Shown: in pieces, positions 29,949-37,415 of the stretch
Position numbering within the stretch: the stretch's first letter is position 1
Layout of the letters: every line of letters starts with the position of its first letter
From: Solirubrobacterales bacterium
GTDB taxonomy: Bacteria; Actinomycetota; Thermoleophilia; Solirubrobacterales; 70-9
Length of the DNA stretch: 64,000 bases
Direction of reading: 5' to 3'
Assembly: GCA_021155855.1 (NCBI GenBank)
Contig: JAJNAZ010000001.1
Coordinates: 248,001 to 312,000 of the forward strand
Notes under the pieces: model-generated
Told to the model about the DNA's origin: nothing
Seen by the model: the letters and a program-made list of their open reading frames with translations, nothing else
Database searches by the model: none
Made by a program: the position numbers and the translations under genes

Positions 29949-30458
29949 TCAGTCGTCCCCGTAGACCTCACGCTTGATCAATGTCACGGAGCGGATCACC
30001 GAGTCGAGGAACGGCTCGAGCTCGGCGAGCAGGCGACGGAGCTCTCGACGGCCCGCCGCCGTGATCGAGTAGTAGCGGCGGGTGCGTCGGTCCGGGTGCT
30101 CCCAGTCCCCCTTGATCATCCCCTGGGCCTCGAGCTCGCGCAGCAGCGGGTAGATCGTGTTCGGGTTCGCCGAGATCACACCCTCGGTGATCCGCTCGAT
30201 CTCCTCGATCAGGCGGTTGCCGTACTGGCGCTCGCGCGCGATCAGGTGCAGGACCAGCAGCGGGAATACGTCGCGCCGGCGGATCTCGCCCCCGAACACG
30301 TCCATCGAGCGCCCGGCTCGCCTGCCTCGCGCCGGCTCGGCGGCGCCCCGCTCGCGCGCGGTCCGGGCCGCCTCGGCGACCGCGTCGGCCACCGGCTTGC
30401 GAGGCGGCGCCGAGCCGCGCCGCTGTTGAGGCGCCTTGTTCGAACGCCGCTCCGCCAT
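29949..30458 (-). CDS. PadR family transcriptional regulator
   Basis: The 169-residue product has a basic, disordered N-terminus (1-55) and a PadR winged helix (about 65-145): LLVLHLIARERQYGNRLIEE, then NPNTIYPLLRELEAQGMI as recognition helix and TRRYYSITAAGRREL as wing. PadR proteins repress nearby genes and respond to small molecules or drugs. The ATG at 30458 is chosen over a start at 30578, which would lie in the divergent promoter. The likely targets are the SRPBCC gene and the divergent small membrane protein. Confidence 0.9.
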   Translation of the reverse strand: MAERRSNKAPQQRRGSAPPRKPVADAVAEAARTARERGAAEPARGRRAGRSMDVFGGEIRRRDVFPLLVLHLIARERQYGNRLIEEIERITEGVISANPNTIYPLLRELEAQGMIKGDWEHPDRRTRRYYSITAAGRRELRRLLAELEPFLDSVIRSVTLIKREVYGDD

Positions 30459-30529
30459 CGGCCGCCGACGATACGGCAACTCCTCGCCGACCCTCGCGTC
30501 GGGATAGTGACTTTGCGTGACGAGCCTCA

Positions 30530-30558
30530 CTGACACGCCCGAGCGCCCAGGGTAGGGT
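30530..30558 (+). promoter_or_regulatory. Candidate promoter CTGACA-N17-TAGGGT
   Basis: A -35-like CTGACA (30530-30535) and -10-like TAGGGT (30553-30558) with a 17-base spacer lie 36 bases before the ATG at 30594. The element sits in the PadR divergent region, so it may be repressed by PadR. Confidence 0.5.
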
Positions 30559-30593
30559 CGGTTTGTTCCGTTCGCCACGAGGAGAGATCGAAA

Positions 30594-30845
30594 ATGGCAA
30601 ACATGAGCGTCAACCAGCGAACCCAGTTCGATCGCGTCGACCTGAGCGTGCCGACCACCGGCGTCCGGGTCCGCAATCGGCGTGCGCTGATCATCTTCAC
30701 CGTGATCGCCGCCGCGATCCTCGGCGCGTTCGCCTACGCGACCGTCGTCGCAATCGACGGCTGGGCGAAGGCCGTCGTGCTCGGCGTGATCCTGCTGACC
30801 GCGGTCGGCGCGATGATCGCCGTCAACCCGGTGCGCCGGGGCTAA
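30594..30845 (+). CDS. Small membrane protein with two transmembrane helices
   Basis: The 83-residue product has a basic N-terminus (about 1-29) and two hydrophobic helices (about 30-52 and 57-78) joined by a short hinge DGWAK. A GGAGAG ribosome site precedes the ATG at the right distance. It is divergent from the PadR gene, a common arrangement for a PadR-controlled membrane protein, but no function can be read. Confidence 0.7.
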   Translation: MANMSVNQRTQFDRVDLSVPTTGVRVRNRRALIIFTVIAAAILGAFAYATVVAIDGWAKAVVLGVILLTAVGAMIAVNPVRRG

Positions 30846-30930
30846 GCGCGGACGGAACGCCGAGGGGTCCCGTGGGGGGCGGGGCCCTTCGTGCGCCCGC
30901 TGAAGGCCGCCGCCGGGGGTGAGGCCGAGG

Positions 30931-32154
30931 CTAGACGGTCGCCGCTGCGGTCTCGGTCTGCTTCTCGGCGACCTCGGTCTGCGTCCTGACCGCCTCGGCC
31001 ATCGGCTCGTCGACGCTGCGGCCCATCAGCACCTCCTTCGCGATCACCAGGCGCTGGATCTGCGAGGTGCCCTCGTACAGCTGCATGATCTTCGCGTCGC
31101 GCATCAGCTTTTCGACCGGATACTCCTTGATGAAGCCGTAGCCGCCGTAGACCTGGACCGCGTCGACGGTGATCTCCATCGCCGAGTCGGCCGCGAAGCG
31201 CTTCGCGTGCGAGCAGGCGAGGGTGTTGCGGATCCCCTGGTCGAGCAGCGCCGCCGATTGCCAGGTCAGCAGCCTGCCGGCCTCGACCTTGGTCGCCATG
31301 TCGGCGATCATGAAGGCGACGGCCTGGTGCATCGCGATCGGGACGCCGAACTGCACCCTTTCCTTCGAGTACTCGGCGGCGAACTCGAACGCGGCGCGGC
31401 CGATCCCGACCGCCATCGCGGCGACGCCGGGACGCGTGCGGTCGAGGGTCATCATCGCCAGCTTGAAGCCGTGGTTCTCCTCGCCGAGCAAGTGATCGGC
31501 GGGAATCTCCGTCTCGTTGAAGACCACCGTCGCCGTGTTGGAGGCGCGCTGACCGAGCTTGTCCTCCTTCTTGTCGATGATCACCGTGTCGTCGCGGGGG
31601 ACGACGAAGGCGGAGATGCCCCGGTGGCCAGCGTCCTTGTCGGTCTTCGCGTAGACGGTGTACCAGTCGGCGTACTGGCCGTTGGTGATGAAGCACTTGG
31701 AGCCGTTGAGGACCCACTTGTCGCCCTTCTTCACGGCCGTCGTCTTCATCCCGGAGACATCGGAGCCCGCGTCTGGCTCGGTGAGGCAGAACGAGGCAAG
31801 CTTCGGCTCCTCGGTGAGCATCCCGAGGTACTTCGCCTTGATCTCGTCGGAGCCGCCCAGCGCCACGGGCGTCATCGCAAGGCCGTTTGCCGCCAGCGAG
31901 GTGCCGATGCCCGAACATCCCCAGCCGAACTCCTCCTCGATCAGACAACCGGAGAGGAAGTCGAGCCCGGGCCCGCCGTACTCCTCCGGGACGTGGGTGT
32001 TCATCAGCCCCACGTCCCAGGCCTTCTCGATGATCTCCTGGGGCCAGGTGCCGTCCTTGTCGTACTCCCAGGCGACCTTGCGGATCTCCTTCTCGGCGAA
32101 GTTGTGCGCCAGCTCGCGCAAGTCCTTCTGCTCGTCGGTCAGGTTGAAGTCCAC
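30931..32154 (-). CDS. Acyl-CoA dehydrogenase
   Basis: The 407-residue product has the three-domain acyl-CoA dehydrogenase fold with CLTEPDAGSD in the middle domain and the catalytic glutamate E361 in QLYEGTSQIQ, the butyryl-/short-chain type position. It oxidises acyl-CoA to enoyl-CoA with FAD and passes electrons to ETF. It is preceded by a region with a TetR-type palindrome, typical of fatty-acid-degradation control. The GTG start at 32154 is followed by the conserved MDFNLTDEQ. Confidence 0.95.
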   Translation of the reverse strand: MDFNLTDEQKDLRELAHNFAEKEIRKVAWEYDKDGTWPQEIIEKAWDVGLMNTHVPEEYGGPGLDFLSGCLIEEEFGWGCSGIGTSLAANGLAMTPVALGGSDEIKAKYLGMLTEEPKLASFCLTEPDAGSDVSGMKTTAVKKGDKWVLNGSKCFITNGQYADWYTVYAKTDKDAGHRGISAFVVPRDDTVIIDKKEDKLGQRASNTATVVFNETEIPADHLLGEENHGFKLAMMTLDRTRPGVAAMAVGIGRAAFEFAAEYSKERVQFGVPIAMHQAVAFMIADMATKVEAGRLLTWQSAALLDQGIRNTLACSHAKRFAADSAMEITVDAVQVYGGYGFIKEYPVEKLMRDAKIMQLYEGTSQIQRLVIAKEVLMGRSVDEPMAEAVRTQTEVAEKQTETAAATV

Positions 32155-32191
32155 GGCTGAGGGGCTCCTTTGCGTGCGTTGGAAGACTCGA

Positions 32192-32207
32192 TTGACTGGT
32201 CAGTCAA
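32192..32207. promoter_or_regulatory. TetR-type operator palindrome
   Basis: TTGACTGGTCAGTCAA has 7-bp perfect arms around a GT centre. It resembles operators of TetR-family regulators of fatty-acid and CoA metabolism, and lies 38 bases upstream of the acyl-CoA dehydrogenase start and 37 bases before the divergent gene at 32244. No regulator gene is adjacent. Confidence 0.7.
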
Positions 32208-32218
32208 CCGTTCCCAGA

Positions 32219-32235
32219 GGGTAGCTGATCTACCC
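32219..32235. promoter_or_regulatory. Inverted repeat GGGTAG-N5-CTACCC
   Basis: Perfect 6-bp arms with a 5-base spacer lie nine bases upstream of the GTG of the membrane protein at 32244. It could be an operator or a hairpin in the leader. Confidence 0.5.
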
Positions 32236-32243
32236 TTCCGGGT

Positions 32244-32729
32244 GTGCCATCTGCCGCCCCGAGCGTCCTACCGGCCGTCTCCAACGGCGAGGTGATCCTG
32301 ATCGTGGCGCTGGCCGTGATCCCGATCGCCGCGATCGTCTTCATCGCCGGCGCCGGCAACGCGTTTCGTCAGATCGGCAGGGGGCAGCTTTCGGTCCACT
32401 TCGAGGACGACCTGCCGCAGCAGATGCGCGACTCGGATGCCGAGGCGAGCCCCGAGATGCGCGAGGAGGAGATCCGCCAGTTGCTCGAGGCGAAGGCCTA
32501 CCGCCAGTCGAGCCGCGGCGAGTCGCCGCTCGACGTCGAGGCCGAGCTCGGGCGCCTGCTCAACGAGCCGGCGCAGGGCGCTTCCGCCGACGACCCCGCG
32601 CTCCGCGAGGAGGTCCGCCAGCTCGTCGTTGCCCGCAACGAGCGCCGGTTGCGCCATGGCAAGGAGCCGCTCGACGTCGAGGCCGAGATCGAGCGCCAGC
32701 TCCGCGAGCTCGAGAGCCTTGGCCAGTAG
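32244..32729 (+). CDS. Membrane-anchored protein with duplicated cytoplasmic motif
   Basis: The 161-residue product has one transmembrane helix (about 16-38) and a helical cytoplasmic part with an internal duplication: residues 73-106 and 121-153 align with shared REE.RQL, SPLDVEAEL/EPLDVEAEI and terminal leucines. The two units look like repeated binding modules separated by an Ala/Asp-rich linker. I do not recognise the family. GTG start at 32244; a 112-residue gene follows after 20 bases. Confidence 0.7.
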   Translation: MPSAAPSVLPAVSNGEVILIVALAVIPIAAIVFIAGAGNAFRQIGRGQLSVHFEDDLPQQMRDSDAEASPEMREEEIRQLLEAKAYRQSSRGESPLDVEAELGRLLNEPAQGASADDPALREEVRQLVVARNERRLRHGKEPLDVEAEIERQLRELESLGQ

Positions 32730-32749
32730 GCGATCTATAGGCTGAGGGC

Positions 32750-33088
32750 GTGACGCCCGAGGAGGCCGACAACGTGGTCGAGCTCGAGGACCTGCTGGTC
32801 CGTCCGGGCACCTACTTCAACCCCCAGACCGAGGTCGTGGTGGTGGTCGACGACTCCGCCTCGATCGATCAGGAGGTCTTCAACATGGAGGTCTACGAGG
32901 GCGTCGACTGGGTGCGGATCTCCGACGACGTCCCAATCGACGAGGACGCGCGGGACCGGGCGCTCGAAACCTTTCAGACGCACTATCACGCCGGCTCTGG
33001 CGGCTCGATGTCTCAAACCGCACTCGAGCAGGGCGACGACGAGTACGATTCCGACGAGGACGGCCAGGACCCCGGGCGGGAGGATTGA
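32750..33088 (+). CDS. Small acidic protein, function unknown
   Basis: The 112-residue product starts at GTG 32750 and ends in a TGATG overlap with the cupin gene. It is acidic (many D and E) and soluble, with a strand-rich core TEVVVVVDDSASIDQEVF and a long disordered acidic tail (DDEYDSDEDGQD). The core has a beta-rich, adaptor-like look. No family recognised; co-transcription with the cupin is likely from the overlap. Confidence 0.65.
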   Translation: MTPEEADNVVELEDLLVRPGTYFNPQTEVVVVVDDSASIDQEVFNMEVYEGVDWVRISDDVPIDEDARDRALETFQTHYHAGSGGSMSQTALEQGDDEYDSDEDGQDPGRED

Positions 33089-33480
33089 TGAGCGGCTACT
33101 CGATCGCCAGGCGTGAGGATGCCGTCGACTGGATGGCGCAGTATCCGGGCTTCGGGGAGATGCGCTGGTACACCGAGGCGCTCGGCTGCACGCAGGTCTC
33201 CTTCTCGTGGCGCTCGATGCCGGCCGGGACCGGGGGACGCCGCAGCTACGGGCACCGCCACCCCGGCCAGGAGGAAATCTACTTCGTCATCTCGGGCACG
33301 GTCACGTTCAAGATCGGCGACGACGTCTTCGAGGCCGGCCCGCAGACGGCCGTCCGGATGACGGGCGAGGACTTCTACTCGGTCCACAACGACGCCGACG
33401 CCGAGGCCGAGCTGCTGCTGTTCTCGACCCGGCTCGAGGACGCCACCACCGAGCAGCAGCCGGACTTCTGGCCCGATTGA
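33088..33480 (+). CDS. Cupin-domain protein
   Basis: The 130-residue product has a single cupin barrel: HRHPGQEEIYFVISGTVTF supplies histidine and glutamate metal ligands, followed by EAGPQTAVRM and a C-terminal strand ELLLFSTR. Cupins of this size are often metal-binding sensors or small isomerases/dioxygenases. The start ATG 33088 overlaps the previous stop. Substrate unknown. Confidence 0.8.
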   Translation: MSGYSIARREDAVDWMAQYPGFGEMRWYTEALGCTQVSFSWRSMPAGTGGRRSYGHRHPGQEEIYFVISGTVTFKIGDDVFEAGPQTAVRMTGEDFYSVHNDADAEAELLLFSTRLEDATTEQQPDFWPD

Positions 33481-33571
33481 GGGCGCCGCGCAGCTCCCGC
33501 CTCGACGCCGAGCCCCGGAACCCGGGCTGCATCTCGAGTTCCTCGCGCGCCAGGCGTCGGACCCCGCGGTC

Positions 33572-34027
33572 GTGCCCTGGCACTGGCCGGCGCGCGATGG
33601 TGGCGGCGGCGGGGCGCGCTCGCGCGAGCAGGCTCGCGCGATGCTCGAGCGCTATCGCGGCCAGCTAGCGCGGCGCGGCTTCACCTGGTGGCCGTGGCGC
33701 GAGCGCTCCTCGGACGAGCTCGTCGGTCTGGTCGGGCTCAACGCGGCGGAGGTCGAAGGCAAACCTGCGGTCGAGGTCGGCTGGTCGATCGTGCCCACAC
33801 GCTGGGGCGAGGGCCTGGCGACCGAGGCGGCGCGGGCATCTCTCGACTGGGGGTTCGAGCGCTGCGCGCTCGACGAGGTCGTCTCGTTCACGATGGTCGA
33901 CAACGAGCGCTCGCGCAGGGTGATGGAGAAGCTCGGGCTCGAGTACGTCCGCGACTTCGATCATCTCGGCCTCCCCCACGTCCTCTATCGCGCCCGCCGC
34001 CCGCTCGGTCAGGTGAGGGAGACGTAG
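33572..34027 (+). CDS. GNAT-family N-acetyltransferase, 5' end unresolved
   Basis: Residues from GTG 33572 give a 151-residue GNAT core with VGWSIVPTRWGEGLATEA (acetyl-CoA loop) and FTMVDNERSRRVMEKLGLEY. The N-terminal strand and the usual start are missing. In-frame residues upstream (LHLEFLARQASDP) look like GNAT sequence but have no start codon, while a TTG at 33477 in another frame begins LRAPRSSRLDAEP. The two would join into one protein if one base were missing near 33500-33525. It is therefore a functional gene with an odd start, a frameshifted gene, or a sequencing error. The 3' end overlaps a convergent gene by 19 bases. Confidence 0.6.
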   Translation: MPWHWPARDGGGGGARSREQARAMLERYRGQLARRGFTWWPWRERSSDELVGLVGLNAAEVEGKPAVEVGWSIVPTRWGEGLATEAARASLDWGFERCALDEVVSFTMVDNERSRRVMEKLGLEYVRDFDHLGLPHVLYRARRPLGQVRET

Positions 34028-34884
34028 ACGATGAAGGTGGCGAACAGTCCCGCCCAGAGCATGATCGGGAGCGGCTCGAAGCGGCCCCGAAGCCGCAGTG
34101 CCCAGTAGGCGAGCGCGCCGCCGGTGAGGCCGAGGATGCCGGAGAGGATCGCGAAGCGGTTGAGGTCCCACTCAGTGAGCGCGAGGCCGAAGGCGATCGG
34201 GATCGTCGACTGAAAGACCATCGCGCCGGTGATGTTGCCGAGCGCGAGGCTGTCCTTACCGTCCTTGACCCAGAAGAAGCTGTTCGCCTTCTCGGGCAGC
34301 TCGGTCGCCAGCGGGGCGAGCACCAGCGAGAGCACCAGCGGTTCGAGCCCGATCGACTCCGCCACGTGCAGCAGCTCCTCGACGAACAGGTGGGCGCCGC
34401 CGACGATCGCGCCGAGCCCGACCACGAACTGGATCGCGATCGTCGATCCGGGCGGCTCGTCGCCCGGCGTCCGATCCATGTACAGCGGCCCGATCGTCTC
34501 CGCCCTTTGGACCGCGCCGCCGCCGCGCAGCGTTTGGCGGACGTAGAGCGCGTAGGCGAGCACGAACACCACCGCCAGCGGGATGTGGCGACCCTTGAAG
34601 ATCAGCGCCGAGATCCCGACCAAAGCCATCGCGATCGTGGCGAGCAGGAACGGCGCGCCGATGATCGCACCGATGGCAACGTCCTCGGACCCCTCGGCGC
34701 CACCGATGATGGCGACGATTGGGATCAGCGTCTCCGGCATCGCCGTGCCGACCGCGGCGAGCACGCTGCCGGTGGCGCCCTCGCCGAGCCCGAGCTTGTG
34801 CCCGGCCCACTCGACCGCGTTGGTGAACAGCAGCGCGCCCGCGAGGATCACCGCGAAGCTCAAGACGAGCAGGATCGCTTCCAT
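34009..34884 (-). CDS. Sodium/calcium exchanger family protein (CaCA)
   Basis: The 291-residue product is a membrane antiporter with two alpha repeats: GTAMPETLIPI and IIGAPFLL in the first, and APLATELPEKANS followed by ALGNITGAMVFQSTIPI in the second. These carry the conserved Pro-Glu that binds the cation. About nine hydrophobic helices are visible. The ATG overlaps the stop of the upstream Cax gene as TGATG, so both exchangers are produced from one transcript. It is predicted to export calcium or a related divalent cation against sodium or protons. Confidence 0.9.
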   Translation of the reverse strand: MEAILLVLSFAVILAGALLFTNAVEWAGHKLGLGEGATGSVLAAVGTAMPETLIPIVAIIGGAEGSEDVAIGAIIGAPFLLATIAMALVGISALIFKGRHIPLAVVFVLAYALYVRQTLRGGGAVQRAETIGPLYMDRTPGDEPPGSTIAIQFVVGLGAIVGGAHLFVEELLHVAESIGLEPLVLSLVLAPLATELPEKANSFFWVKDGKDSLALGNITGAMVFQSTIPIAFGLALTEWDLNRFAILSGILGLTGGALAYWALRLRGRFEPLPIMLWAGLFATFIVYVSLT

Positions 34885-36020
34885 CAGGCGTAAAGGAAGG
34901 CCAGGGCCAGGACCGCGTAGACAGCGAGCAGCTGTACGCCCTCGAACCAGTTCGACTCCCCCTCCTGGGTGACGTAGGCCGCGATCAGCACCGCCACCAG
35001 GACCGCGCCGAGCTCGAAGCCGTTGAACACCAGGGCCATCGGATCGGGGCCGATCGCGAACGAGAGCAGGACCAGGATCGGGGCGACGAAGAGCGCGATC
35101 TGGGCCGCCGAGCCGACCGCGATGTTGACCGCGAGATCCATTTTGTCCTTGCGCGCGACGAGTACCGCTACCCAGTGCTCGGCGGCGTTGCCGACCACGG
35201 CGACGACGATGATCCCGACGAAGAACTCGCTCAAGCCGATCGACTCCGACGCCTCCGAGATCGAGCCCACGAGCACCTCTGAGACGAGGGCGACGGCCGC
35301 GCCGGCGATCGCCAGCATCACGATCGAGCGGCGGACGCTCCAGCCGAAGCCCTCGTGCTCCTGCTCGGCGTAGGGCGGGTTGAAGACGTCGCGGTGGGTG
35401 CGCAGCGAGAACACGAGTCCGGCCAGATAGGAGATCCCGAGGATCACCGCCACCCCGATCGAGAGCTCCTCGAGGTCGCTGCCGAAGTCGACCAGCTCGG
35501 AGTCCACCGAGGGCAGCCCGCCGCCGGTGACGAGAGCGTAGATCGCCGGCATGATCAGCGCCGCGACCGCGAGGAAGAGCATCGTCGCCTGCGCGTTGGC
35601 GGCGGTGCGGTTGAACACCTGGCGCGCGCGCCCGACCCCGCCGACCACCATCGAAAGCCCGAGCACCAGTAGCAGGTTGCCGAGGATCGAGCCCACGATC
35701 GAGGCCTTGACCACCTCCTGCAGCCCCTCGGCGAGCAGGAAGACGGCGATGATCAGCTCGGCGGCGTTACCGAAGGTGACGTTGAGGAAGCCGCCGATAC
35801 CCGGCCCCGAGCGCGCCGCGAGCTCCTCGGTGGCGAGCCCCATCAGCGCCGCGGTGGGGATGATCCCGAGCGCCGCGCAGGCGAAGACGAGCGTCGGCGC
35901 CGCGTGCGCCAGCTCGAGGGCCACCGCGGAGACGATGAACGGCGTCAGCAGATAGGGCCAACCCTGCGCGCTGAGCAAGAAGCCCACCGCGCCGCGCCGC
36001 CTCTGTTCCTGCGCTGGCAT
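34884..36020 (-). CDS. Calcium/proton exchanger, Cax family
   Basis: The 378-residue product is an 11-helix Cax-type antiporter. Alpha repeats contain FGNAAELIIAVFLL and GNAAEHWVAVLVARKDKMDLAVNIAVGSAAQ (quoted here only in short parts: GNAAEHWVAVLV and NIAVGSAAQ). The glutamate of each GNAAE motif is the cation site. It extrudes calcium in exchange for protons. It is the first gene of a two-gene set with a different CaCA-type exchanger, an unusual pairing. Confidence 0.93.
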   Translation of the reverse strand: MPAQEQRRRGAVGFLLSAQGWPYLLTPFIVSAVALELAHAAPTLVFACAALGIIPTAALMGLATEELAARSGPGIGGFLNVTFGNAAELIIAVFLLAEGLQEVVKASIVGSILGNLLLVLGLSMVVGGVGRARQVFNRTAANAQATMLFLAVAALIMPAIYALVTGGGLPSVDSELVDFGSDLEELSIGVAVILGISYLAGLVFSLRTHRDVFNPPYAEQEHEGFGWSVRRSIVMLAIAGAAVALVSEVLVGSISEASESIGLSEFFVGIIVVAVVGNAAEHWVAVLVARKDKMDLAVNIAVGSAAQIALFVAPILVLLSFAIGPDPMALVFNGFELGAVLVAVLIAAYVTQEGESNWFEGVQLLAVYAVLALAFLYA

Positions 36021-36110
36021 CGTCGTCCGGGCAGCCTATTCAGGCGTTCGCAAAACGGCCCCGGCGCACCGGGGGCCCCTCCGAGTTCGCTCGAGCGATC
36101 GAGGGCGCCC

Positions 36111-37256
36111 TTAGAGCTCGGACGCGCAGGCGTTGATCTCGTCCGGGGTCTGCGCCTCGGCAATGCAGTCGAGGTAGGCGTCGGCGTCGGCGTCACTGGG
36201 CGCCCCGCCTCCCCCGCCACCGGACCCCGAGCCGGCGCCCGGGATCGTGGTACCGCCGCCGAGGCCGCCGAGGCCGCCGAGCTCGTTCGGGTCGATGCCG
36301 AACTGCCCCAGCAGCTCATCGATCGGCTGGGCTTCCGAGGGAGCGGAGATCTCCTGCTCCTCGTTGACGCCGGCGAGGCGCAGCGAGAAGTCCGCGTCGA
36401 CGCTCTCGATTCCCGCCTCCGAGGCATCGGGGATCGCGCTCGGATCGAGCGCCAGGTTGAAGTCGATCCCGCGCAGGACGCGATCGTCGACGCCGGAGTA
36501 GAGATCGAAGCTCGCCTCGGAGATCGCATCGGCGATCTGCTGGACCTGCTCCTCCGACGGGACCCCGGGGGCCGAGGCCTGGGGCACCGCGGCGCCGAGC
36601 TGGACCAGATCCTGAAGCATGGTCTCAACGTCGAGGCTGCCCGAGACGTGGACGGTGTCGGCGCCCTCGACCTCCTCCTCACCCTCGTTGCTGAGGTCGC
36701 CGAGCCAGGCCTGGAAATCGATCTGGCAGGCGGCCGGGTCGCCGCCCTGTGCCTCCAGCGATTGCTCGCAACCCTGGGTGAACGCCTCGGTGAACGAGAG
36801 GCCCTCGGCCTCGCTCTGCTGGGCCGAGGCCTGCTCGGCGAGCTGTTTGAACTGGCCGAATGTCTCGGCACCCACCTCGTAAGCGTCGCTGCCGTACTCG
36901 ACGAAGGCATTGTCCTCGGTGACGGTGATCCCGCCCTCGAAGCTGACGCTCTGGCCCGCGCCCTCCGCCGTCAGCGACCCGCTCCAGTCGAGCTGCGGGA
37001 TCGCCGCCGGGTCGTCGGGGTCGCCCTGGAACGGGCCGCTGAGGCTGGCCTCGAAGCTGCCCCCCTGCTCGCCTTCCGCCGAACCGCCGAGGCTGAGCGA
37101 GAGGTCGCCGCTGACGACCCGCTCGTCGTTGTCGAAGGTCTCGTCGAGGACCGTCTGCGGATCCACGTCGCTGGACTCGTCGTCGCCGCAACCGGCGATC
37201 AGCGGTACGGCGAGCGCCAGGACACAGAGCGCGAAGTAGGTGCGGATGCGGGTCAA
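36111..37256 (-). CDS. Lipoprotein, LppX/LprAFG-like
   Basis: The product (381 residues from TTG 37256) has a lipoprotein signal peptide ending in the lipobox LIAGC near residue 20. A long beta-rich domain has spaced strands such as GDLSLSLGG, VHVSGSLDVETML and LRGIDFNLALDP, and the C-terminus is glycine-rich. This strand-rich, cavity-type fold is like LppX/LprG lipid carriers of actinobacteria, an inference from pattern. The TTG is preceded by GGGAG at a good distance; upstream in-frame residues are Arg-rich and would spoil the signal peptide. Confidence 0.7.
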   Translation of the reverse strand: MTRIRTYFALCVLALAVPLIAGCGDDESSDVDPQTVLDETFDNDERVVSGDLSLSLGGSAEGEQGGSFEASLSGPFQGDPDDPAAIPQLDWSGSLTAEGAGQSVSFEGGITVTEDNAFVEYGSDAYEVGAETFGQFKQLAEQASAQQSEAEGLSFTEAFTQGCEQSLEAQGGDPAACQIDFQAWLGDLSNEGEEEVEGADTVHVSGSLDVETMLQDLVQLGAAVPQASAPGVPSEEQVQQIADAISEASFDLYSGVDDRVLRGIDFNLALDPSAIPDASEAGIESVDADFSLRLAGVNEEQEISAPSEAQPIDELLGQFGIDPNELGGLGGLGGGTTIPGAGSGSGGGGGGAPSDADADAYLDCIAEAQTPDEINACASEL

Positions 37257-37415
37257 GTTCTTGTTCTCCCTCTGAGCATTGTTGAGACGCGGCAGCGTAG
37301 CGGACGAAGTACGGCCGGATCGCCGATTCCTCACGGGAAGGTCGGTTAGGCAGGGGAGCGGGGCACGCAACCGGCCGATCAGGACACCACCACTCCCCCG
37401 CGTATCCTGATCACC

